Assembly: GCA_947177935.1 (NCBI GenBank)
Contig: CAMWWG010000060.1
Location: 1-6,280, forward strand
Direction of reading: 5' to 3'
Length of the DNA: 6,280 bases
DNA from: an uncultured Ruminococcus sp.
GTDB taxonomy: Bacteria; Bacillota; Clostridia; Oscillospirales; Ruminococcaceae
Shown: one piece after another, positions 1 to 5,140 of the stretch
Layout of the letters: every line of letters starts with the position of its first letter
Position numbering within the stretch: the first letter of the stretch is position 1
The notes under the pieces: generated by a model
Databases searched by the model: none
Told to the model about the DNA's origin: nothing
What the model saw: the letters and a program-made list of their open reading frames with translations, nothing else
Translations under genes and position numbers: made by a program

Positions 1-2
1 CT

Positions 3-308
3 GTTATTATATTGGTTAATATCATTTCAATTAATGATATCAATGGTATATATTTTTGGAATATCCGTCTTTTTGAGCTTGAAGATATGTTAAATACTAA
101 AGAATTTTTCACTGTATTTGCATTGATCATCATTCTTATATTTCAGATTCCTATGTATAAAATTTGTAAAGTAAAAAATCTTGACAACTTTGCATACAAA
201 ATGATATATTGGATTGTTTCAGTGATTTGTAGTTGTTTCACTCTGATATTTTGGGATAGGATTGATTGGAAGGTGTTTGATTTAATAGGTTCTCTCTTAT
301 TCAGATAA
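3..308 (+). CDS. Hypothetical membrane protein, probably the C-terminal part of a gene entering from the left
   Basis: I do not recognise this protein. The frame is open to the left edge, and the first possible start (TTG at 12) has no ribosome site before it in the visible bases. The gene therefore probably begins outside the window and only its last 100 or so residues are seen. Counting from the TTG, two hydrophobic stretches stand out: residues about 33-50 (FFTVFALIIILIFQIPMY) and about 64-81 (around IYWIVSVICSCFTLIFW). They are separated by a short basic, Lys-rich segment, as expected for a loop between two membrane helices. The protein ends in a short tail after TAA 306-308, and a terminator hairpin begins four bases later. 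G+C is about 26% by hand count, far below the genes to the right, which suggests acquired or accessory DNA. It converges on the tRNA operon. The reading as a real gene rests on the clean frame and the adjacent terminator. Confidence 0.5.
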   Translation, partial: VIILVNIISINDINGIYFWNIRLFELEDMLNTKEFFTVFALIIILIFQIPMYKICKVKNLDNFAYKMIYWIVSVICSCFTLIFWDRIDWKVFDLIGSLLFR

Positions 309-312
309 CAAA

Positions 313-336
313 AAAAGACTGAAACATCAGTCTTTT
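313..336. terminator. Bidirectional intrinsic terminator between the left-edge gene and the tRNA operon
   Basis: A perfect 10-base inverted repeat, AAAAGACTGA-AACA-TCAGTCTTTT, sits between two converging transcription units. On the plus strand it follows the stop codon of the left-edge frame by four bases and ends in a T-rich tail. On the minus strand it lies 12 bases past the end of tRNA-Cys and ends in a run of seven T. It can serve both units. Confidence 0.85.
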
Positions 337-348
337 CTTGCTTTTCAG

Positions 349-419
349 AGGCGCCACCCGGATTTGAACCGGGGATCATGGTGTTGCAGACCAACGCCTT
401 ACCACTTGGCTATAGCGCC
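349..419 (-). tRNA. tRNA-Cys (anticodon GCA)
   Basis: This 71-nt tRNA reads the Cys codons UGC/UGU and is the last of four in the operon. Read on the minus strand, GGCGCTA pairs with TGGCGCC to form the acceptor stem (one G-U pair). The D stem is GCC/GGC, the anticodon loop is CTGCAAC with anticodon GCA, and the T arm is CCCGG-TTCAAAT-CCGGG. The base after the acceptor stem is U, the identity base expected for tRNA-Cys. The first anticodon-stem pair is a U-U mismatch (27-43), which is slightly unusual. CCA is not encoded (CTG follows), so it must be added after transcription. Eight bases separate it from tRNA-Gly. Confidence 0.96.
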
Positions 420-427
420 GAAAAAAA

Positions 428-503
428 TGGAGCGGATTACGAGGCTCGAACTCGCTACCTCCACCTTGGCAAGGTGGCGCTCTACCAGATGAGCTAAATC
501 CGC
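428..503 (-). tRNA. tRNA-Gly (anticodon GCC)
   Basis: This tRNA reads the Gly codons GGC/GGU. On the minus strand the acceptor stem is GCGGATT with AATCCGC, followed by discriminator U and an encoded CCA at 428-430. The D stem is GCTC/GAGC, and the anticodon stem CCACC/GGTGG encloses loop TTGCCAA with anticodon GCC. The T arm has loop TTCGAGC. It is the only one of the four tRNAs here whose CCA end is encoded. Five bases separate it from tRNA-Asp upstream. Confidence 0.97.
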
Positions 504-508
504 ATTGA

Positions 509-582
509 CGACCTGGATGAGACTCGAACTCACGACCTCCGCCGTGACAGGGCGGCGTTCTAACCAACTGAACTACCAGGCC
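509..582 (-). tRNA. tRNA-Asp (anticodon GTC)
   Basis: This 74-nt tRNA reads the Asp codons GAC/GAU. On the minus strand GGCCTGG pairs with CCAGGTC (one G-U at 2-71), with discriminator G as is usual for tRNA-Asp. The D stem is GTTC/GAAC, and the anticodon stem CCGCC/GGCGG encloses loop CTGTCAC with anticodon GTC. The T loop is TTCGAGT. The three bases after the discriminator are TCA, so CCA is not encoded. It lies between tRNA-Val and tRNA-Gly with gaps of nine and five bases. Confidence 0.97.
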
Positions 583-591
583 AAAGCGAAG

Positions 592-664
592 TGGAAACTA
601 TAGGGCTCGAACCTATGACCCTCTGCTTGTAAGGCAGATGCTCTCCCAGCTGAGCTAAGCTTCC
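592..664 (-). tRNA. tRNA-Val (anticodon TAC)
   Basis: This is the first tRNA of the operon, 73 nt, reading Val codons GUA/GUG and possibly other GUN codons by wobble. On the minus strand GGAAGCT pairs with AGTTTCC (one G-U), with discriminator A. The D stem is GCTC/GAGC, the anticodon stem TCTGC/GCAGA encloses loop CTTACAA with anticodon TAC, and the T arm is ATAGG-TTCGAGC-CCTAT. CCA is not encoded (CTT follows). A leader of about 52 bases lies between its 5' end and the predicted transcription start. Confidence 0.97.
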
Positions 665-722
665 AGATCGATTTGTCATATTTTTTTGTGTCTCTCAAGG
701 GCTCTCCCCTGATGACTTTATT
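665..722 (-). other. 5' leader of the tRNA operon transcript
   Basis: This stretch lies between the -10 box and the mature 5' end of tRNA-Val. It would be removed by RNase P. It contains AGGGGAGAGCCCTT on the minus strand, which can form only a four-pair stem (AGGG/CCCT), and no reading frame or ribosome site. I see no known leader element in it. Confidence 0.5.
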
Positions 723-751
723 ATTATAGCACACTTTTCCGGATTTGTCAA
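723..751 (-). promoter_or_regulatory. Consensus sigma-A promoter of the tRNA operon
   Basis: On the minus strand a perfect -35 box TTGACA (746-751) and a perfect -10 box TATAAT (723-728) are separated by exactly 17 bases. TGC precedes the -10, giving an extended -10 as well. A/T tracts lie upstream (752-790) and could act as an UP element. Transcription would start near 716-717 and read into tRNA-Val. A full consensus promoter fits the high constant output needed for stable RNA. Confidence 0.93.
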
Positions 752-781
752 GTGTTTTTTCAAAAAAATTTTAAAAAATTT

Positions 782-819
782 GAAAAAAATTACCGACATT
801 CCGAAAAACGCCGATAATT
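782..819 (-). terminator. Weak intrinsic terminator of the ABC transporter operon
   Basis: On the minus strand, 28 bases past the permease stop codon, AATTATCGGC (810-819) pairs with GTCGGTAATT (788-797) in a ten-pair stem. The stem has two G-U pairs and a 12-base loop, and a run of T follows. It is A+T-rich and less stable than the other two terminators here, but no better candidate lies between the permease and the tRNA promoter. The rest of 752-847 is A+T-rich and shows nothing else. Confidence 0.55.
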
Positions 820-847
820 CTATAAAATTTTAAAAAAATATTTTTTA

Positions 848-3800
848 TCAATCCACAGATTTCAGCGATTCCGCCATGTTGATCCTGTCCAGTTTGATTT
901 CCATAAAGAAATTAATAATCAGATTAAACAGGAATGTCAGCGCAATGCTGTACACAAAACTCATGGGCAGAATCCGGATCTTGAAAGATACCATATCCAC
1001 GACAATCTGGAGCATAATAAATCTGTGCAGGAACACGCCCAGGATTAAGCCGACGGCGATTCCCAAAGCTGTCAGGAAGATATTTTCCCGCAGGACATAA
1101 GCAGAAGTTTCATTCCGGAAAAATCCCAGAACTTTAATCGTGGCAATTTCCCGGATTCTCTCTGTAATATTAATATTTGTCAGATTATATAAGACAACGA
1201 ATGCCAGACCGCCGGCACAGATAATTACCAGTAACACAATATATTTCAGACTGTCCATCATATTTGCCATACGGGTTTTTAAATCCTGGAACAAAACAAT
1301 CGCTGTCACAGAATCATTGCCGGCAATTTCCGCCGCCACCTGGTACTGATCGACATCTTCCAGGAAATTCATGTAGATCGTATTTTTTTCCGGTGAAACA
1401 GAAAGCTGTTTCTCCATTGTTTCCGGAAGAATATAAACATAATTATAAACATGATTTTCAAATATTCCTGTTACAGTCAGATGCAGCTCCTGCATGTCCT
1501 CATTCCGGAGCGTGATTTCATCCCCGACAGCGACTCCATAACGTTCTGAAATGCTGTTGCTGACAATTGCCTGATCCATGCCGGGAAATGCAAGCGGTTC
1601 TTGTTTGATCGTGTGGAAATCCAGATAGGGATGCATATCCCCGAATGGTGCAAGCAAGGAAATTGCCTTAATTTTATCACCAGCAAGCAGATCCCAGGAA
1701 GCTTGATGCAGATAAATAAATTCCTGTGTCTGCTGATCCAGAATTTTTTCAAGATTCTCAAAATTTCCGGAATTTTCTGCTTTTTCTGATTTCAACGTTG
1801 CCTGTGCATCTGCAATTAAAATTTCTGTATACTGCACATCCGCAAAGCCTGCAATGGAATCATTGACACCAAAGCCAGTTAATAATAACGCTGTACAACC
1901 GCTGATGCCGACAATCATCATGAAAAATCTGCGTTTGTATCGGAAAATATTCCGGACAGAAACTTTATGTAAAAATTTCAGCCGATTCCAGAGAAACGGA
2001 AGATATTCCAGGAACACACGCTTTCCGGCTTTTGGCGCTTTCGGACGCATTAACCCTGCGGAAGTCTCTGCCAGTTCATGACGGCAGGAAATCCATGTCG
2101 TTCCCATGGAACAAAGCAGAGATGCGCCCAGGGATGCAAGCGCAAGTTTCCAGTCAAATAAATATTCCATCGGGATGGGTGTATACATCAGTTCGTAAGA
2201 CATCCAGATCACATAGGGGAACACCGCCGTTCCGACGAAATAGCCAATTACACAACCAATCAGGGATGCGCTCCCGGAATAGGTCAGGAATTTTCCCATA
2301 ATTGCGAATTCAGAATAGCCCAGTGCCTTGAATGTTCCAATCTGGGTACGCTGTTCTTCAACCATCCGGCTCATAGTCGTCATGCAGACCAGAGCGGCAA
2401 CCAGAATGAAAAAAATCGGGAATACTTTGGCGATCTGCTCCACAATCTGGGAATCGCTCTCAAAGCAGACATAACCAACGTTTGTATTACGATCCAGAAC
2501 ATAGCTATCCGGCTTTTCAAGCTCTGCAATTTTTTCTTCTGCATCTGCAATCTCTTTTTCGGCATCTGCAATTTTCTCATCGAATTCCTGTTTGCCGTCC
2601 TGATATTCTTTTTGTCCGTCAGTGAATTCGGTTTTGCCGTCCTCAAATTTTTGTCTGCCTTCTTCGTATTCCTGTAATCCGGCTTCATAATCTTTCTTGC
2701 TGTCCTGGAATTTTTTCAAGCCGGATTCATATTCTGTTTTGCCGTCCTGATAAGTTTTTTCCGCATCCTGATACTGTTGCAAGCCGGATTGATACTCTTG
2801 TTCACCGGTCTGATATTCCAGAAGTCCTTGTTCATAAGCAAGCCGTCCGGCATCTAATTCTTCTTGTGCCTGTTCCAGTGCCTGCAAACCGGCAGTTAAT
2901 TCTTCCTGTTTCTGATTTAAAAATGCTTGCTGAGAATTCAGCTCCTGTTTGCCGGATTCTAGTTCTGCTCTTGCATTCTCTAACTGGATTTGTCCGGCTT
3001 CCAGTTCTGCTTGTGCTGCAAGTAACATCTGTTTCTGTTCTTCCGGGAGATACTCCCACATTGTCTGTGCCTGCGCAAATTGATTCTGGAATTCCTGCTG
3101 TTTCACAGCAAATGCAGATTCCTGCTGAATCAATAAAATTTCTGACTGTTCCAGAACGGCACGGGCATCATCAAGCTGTCTCTGTCCATTCTGAATTTCA
3201 ATTTGCCCGTCTTCCAACTGTTTCCGGGAATCTGCAATCTGCTGTTCGCCTTCTGATAATTCCTGTTCAGAATCCAGTAACTGTTGTTTTGCAGAATCCA
3301 GTTCCTTCCTGGCATCTTCCAATTCCTGCTTGGACTGATCTAATTGCTGTCTGCCGTCATCCAGTTCTTTTTCTGCATCGTTCAATTCCTGTTCGGCATC
3401 AGAAAGCTTTTGTTTGCCGTCATCCAATTCTTCCCTGGCATCTTTTAATTCCTGTTCTGCATCGGATAATTCTTTCTCAGCATCCGATAATTCCTGCTTT
3501 GCATCAGATAATTCCTGTTCGCCGTCTTTTCGCTTGTCATGGAATTCTTTCTTTGCATCGTCTAATTCTTCTTGTGCATCTGCAAGAATCCTGCGATAAC
3601 GCTCTTCTGCCTGGATCTGTGTCAGATTCTCCCAGACAGCATCTTTTTCTTCCATGAAATTTTTATATTCCTGAGAATATAACACGTCATCCCGGTCAAA
3701 CCGGATAAAAATCTCAGAATAATAATCCAGATCAAAATCTTCCGGCAAAATATACACATATCCTGCAACGTTTCCGTTGCCGATTGAAGTCGTGCCACGC

Positions 3801-4363
3801 TCAAAATTGACATAATAAGAAGAATACGCCGTTCCTACGACAGTGAGTGTCTCGAATCCGAGAGAATCCAATGTATCTTCAGAATTATCCGGCGAAACTT
3901 GAAGCACATCCCCAATCTGGAGATCCATTGTCCCGGCATCCGCAAGACATTCCCCGGAATGTTCCGGCAAGCGCCCTTCTGCAATCTGGATTTGATTGAC
4001 ATGTTCCGGGAGAGAATGTGTCTTGCAGACAAATTCAGTTTCATTCTCATCTTCATCAGAAAGATATAAAATATCCAGTGTATTAGAACCTTCTGCATAA
4101 CGTACATTCGGCTGATTTTTAAATATTTCTACATCCTGGTCTTCCCATCCTAATGTAGACAGCAATCTGTAATCATAAAATTGATATTCCTGCAAGAATC
4201 CGTTCACAGTGTGAATCATTGCTGGGGTCGTAATCCGGACACCCGTAAAAAATCCCACACCGAGCGCAATAATTGCCAGGATTGCAAAGAATCGTCCGAA
4301 TGTGTGCCGAATTTCCCGGAATGTTGTTTTCTGCATTGCTTTCATCGCCATTGTTATCACCAT
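848..4363 (-). CDS. FtsX/MacB-family ABC transporter permease with a giant extracellular coiled-coil hairpin
   Basis: Membrane subunit of an ABC transporter, partner of the ATPase upstream; the substrate is unknown. Residues 24-43 form the first membrane helix after a basic cytoplasmic start. Residues 45-640 are outside: a MacB-like beta domain (about 85-225), a coiled-coil hairpin (255-618) and a short link. Helices at about 645-664, 694-719 and 740-760 form the first FtsX domain, with the cytoplasmic motif EEQRTQIGTFKALGY. After a basic linker come a helix at about 815-833, a second outer domain (835-1035), and three more helices (1040-1060, 1093-1117, 1133-1155) with the matching motif ITERIREIATIKVLG. 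This is the family's eight-helix plan, but 1171 residues is long because of the coiled coil. The start is uncertain. ATG 4363 overlaps the ATPase end by seven bases and lacks a ribosome site. ATG 4351 (four residues later) has GGTGAT at good spacing. ATG 4345 is a third option. Mechanotransmission or extracellular lipid/peptide handling are possible roles by family; neither is shown. Confidence 0.93.
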   Translation of the reverse strand: MVITMAMKAMQKTTFREIRHTFGRFFAILAIIALGVGFFTGVRITTPAMIHTVNGFLQEYQFYDYRLLSTLGWEDQDVEIFKNQPNVRYAEGSNTLDILYLSDEDENETEFVCKTHSLPEHVNQIQIAEGRLPEHSGECLADAGTMDLQIGDVLQVSPDNSEDTLDSLGFETLTVVGTAYSSYYVNFERGTTSIGNGNVAGYVYILPEDFDLDYYSEIFIRFDRDDVLYSQEYKNFMEEKDAVWENLTQIQAEERYRRILADAQEELDDAKKEFHDKRKDGEQELSDAKQELSDAEKELSDAEQELKDAREELDDGKQKLSDAEQELNDAEKELDDGRQQLDQSKQELEDARKELDSAKQQLLDSEQELSEGEQQIADSRKQLEDGQIEIQNGQRQLDDARAVLEQSEILLIQQESAFAVKQQEFQNQFAQAQTMWEYLPEEQKQMLLAAQAELEAGQIQLENARAELESGKQELNSQQAFLNQKQEELTAGLQALEQAQEELDAGRLAYEQGLLEYQTGEQEYQSGLQQYQDAEKTYQDGKTEYESGLKKFQDSKKDYEAGLQEYEEGRQKFEDGKTEFTDGQKEYQDGKQEFDEKIADAEKEIADAEEKIAELEKPDSYVLDRNTNVGYVCFESDSQIVEQIAKVFPIFFILVAALVCMTTMSRMVEEQRTQIGTFKALGYSEFAIMGKFLTYSGSASLIGCVIGYFVGTAVFPYVIWMSYELMYTPIPMEYLFDWKLALASLGASLLCSMGTTWISCRHELAETSAGLMRPKAPKAGKRVFLEYLPFLWNRLKFLHKVSVRNIFRYKRRFFMMIVGISGCTALLLTGFGVNDSIAGFADVQYTEILIADAQATLKSEKAENSGNFENLEKILDQQTQEFIYLHQASWDLLAGDKIKAISLLAPFGDMHPYLDFHTIKQEPLAFPGMDQAIVSNSISERYGVAVGDEITLRNEDMQELHLTVTGIFENHVYNYVYILPETMEKQLSVSPEKNTIYMNFLEDVDQYQVAAEIAGNDSVTAIVLFQDLKTRMANMMDSLKYIVLLVIICAGGLAFVVLYNLTNINITERIREIATIKVLGFFRNETSAYVLRENIFLTALGIAVGLILGVFLHRFIMLQIVVDMVSFKIRILPMSFVYSIALTFLFNLIINFFMEIKLDRINMAESLKSVD
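2510..3013 (-). repeat. Return coiled-coil arm: 24 uninterrupted 21-base (heptad) repeats in the permease
   Basis: Residues 451-618 are exactly 24 seven-residue units in one register. The first eight have Leu at the large core position (QAELEAG, QEELTAG). The next thirteen, with core residues 510 to 594, have only Tyr or Phe there (EQEYQSG, KTEYESG, RQKFEDG), with Gly/Ala/Ser/Lys three positions on. The last three return to Ala/Leu (IADAEKE). This is the partner of the outgoing arm in an antiparallel hairpin. The plus-strand DNA shows recurring words such as GCCGTCCTGATA and CAAGCCGGATT. Confidence 0.9.
3146..3523 (-). repeat. Outgoing coiled-coil arm: 18 uninterrupted 21-base (heptad) repeats in the permease
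   Basis: Residues 281-406 are exactly 18 seven-residue units in one register with no insertion, of the form [A/G/S]xxxLxD (for example AEQELSD, AKQELSD, AEKELDD). A small residue recurs every seventh position and a Leu or Ile four positions later, that is small at heptad d and large at heptad a. The units are degenerate at DNA level, with variants around GCATC-GATAATTCCTG on the plus strand, so they are not a fresh tandem duplication. A less regular helical stretch (255-280) leads in, with an 11-residue step at 270-281. Confidence 0.9.
4356..4361 (-). promoter_or_regulatory. Candidate ribosome binding site of the permease, inside the ATPase stop region
   Basis: The minus-strand GGTGAT is complementary to the extreme 3' end of 16S rRNA (the right part of AGGAGGTGAT). 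It sits four bases before ATG 4351, where the pairing register is near ideal. It overlaps the ATPase stop codon TGA (4357-4359), so the two genes look translationally coupled. It favours ATG 4351 over ATG 4363, but with six pairing bases it is not decisive. Confidence 0.45.
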
Positions 4364-5061
4364 TCAATTTCAGAAACATCTACAATATTCTGATTTTTAT
4401 ACATGCTTTCGACCGTGCCGTTGCGCACGGTGATAATCCTGTCAGCCATTGCCGCCAATGCCTGGTTATGCGTAATCACAACAACGGTCATGCCAGTATT
4501 TCTACAAGTGTCCTGCAATAATTTCAATACAGCTTTTCCCGTGTGATAATCCAATGCGCCGGTGGGTTCATCGCATAATAATAACTTCGGATTTTTGGCA
4601 AGCGCCCTCGCAATTGCCACACGCTGCTGTTCGCCGCCGGAAAGCTGTGCCGGAAAATTCTTCATCCGGTCTTTTAATCCAACCTGTTCCAGTACTTCTC
4701 TTGCGTCCAGGGGTTCACGGCAGATCTGTGCCGCAAGTTCGACATTCTCCAGTGCTGTCAGATTCTGTACCAGATTATAGAATTGGAATACAAAACCGAC
4801 ATCGTAGCGCCGGTATGCCGTGAGTTGTTTTTTATTCAGGAAAGAAATTTCCGTTCCGTCTAGCTGCGCACTCCCACTTGTCAGTGTATCCATACCGCCC
4901 AGAATATTGAGAATTGTCGTCTTGCCTGCGCCGGATGCACCAACAATCACACAGAATTCGCCTTTTTCAATTTCAAAATTCACATCCCGCAAAGCCTGGA
5001 TTTCCACTTCTCCGGTGTGATAAACCTTTTTGACATGTTCAAATTTTACATATGCACTCAT
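4357..5061 (-). CDS. ABC transporter ATP-binding protein, MacB/LolD type
   Basis: Cytoplasmic ATPase that powers the adjacent permease. All motifs of an active ABC domain are present: Walker [10 protein letters not shown] (41-49, Lys47), Q-loop Gln93 in FQFYNL, signature LSGGEQQ (140-146), Walker B LLLCDE (160-165, catalytic Glu165), D-loop around 168-171 (GALD) and switch His198 in ITHN. The phrase [10 protein letters not shown] and the 234-residue length are typical of the MacB/LolD/FtsE-like subfamily, which pairs with FtsX-fold permeases. The start is fixed: TAA lies in frame three codons upstream of ATG 5061, and no other standard start intervenes. The ribosome site AGGAG (5075-5079) is 13 bases away, which is long. 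The gene ends within the start region of the permease. No dedicated promoter is visible, because the GAPDH terminator ends only 24 bases before the start codon. Function as an ATPase is secure; the exported or moved substrate is not known. Confidence 0.97.
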   Translation of the reverse strand: MSAYVKFEHVKKVYHTGEVEIQALRDVNFEIEKGEFCVIVGASGAGKTTILNILGGMDTLTSGSAQLDGTEISFLNKKQLTAYRRYDVGFVFQFYNLVQNLTALENVELAAQICREPLDAREVLEQVGLKDRMKNFPAQLSGGEQQRVAIARALAKNPKLLLCDEPTGALDYHTGKAVLKLLQDTCRNTGMTVVVITHNQALAAMADRIITVRNGTVESMYKNQNIVDVSEIEW

Positions 5062-5085
5062 AATAATTTAATGACTCCTAATACA

Positions 5086-5115
5086 AAAAACGGCAGTTCT
5101 GCAACTGCCGTTTTT
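5086..5115 (-). terminator. Strong intrinsic terminator of the GAPDH gene
   Basis: A perfect 13-pair stem with core CGGCAGTT/AACTGCCG and flanking A/T pairs closes on the four-base loop CTGC. On the minus strand it ends in six T. It starts 25 bases past the GAPDH stop. On the plus strand it also ends in five T, though no gene approaches from that side. The ribosome site of the ATPase gene follows almost at once. Confidence 0.9.
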
Positions 5116-5140
5116 CAGATTCTGCTTTTTACAGACCGGA

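Noticed and set aside
376..567. A short minus-strand open frame across three tRNA genes
   Set aside because: It is entirely explained by the tRNA-Cys, tRNA-Gly and tRNA-Asp sequences.
665..722. The tRNA leader considered as a T-box or other riboswitch
   Set aside because: It is too short (about 52 bases), lacks a stable stem and terminator, and leads into tRNAs rather than a protein gene.
2510..3523. The 21-base repeats considered as a CRISPR array or satellite DNA
   Set aside because: Units are contiguous without spacers, differ from one another, and keep the reading frame and heptad pattern of the permease. They are coding repeats.
2866..3657. A 263-codon open frame on the plus strand opposite the coiled-coil region
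   Set aside because: Its length follows from the 21-base periodic codon pattern on the other strand, which keeps stops out of this frame. Its product is a low-complexity Pro/His/Leu/Val string with no domain, and no ribosome site precedes it.
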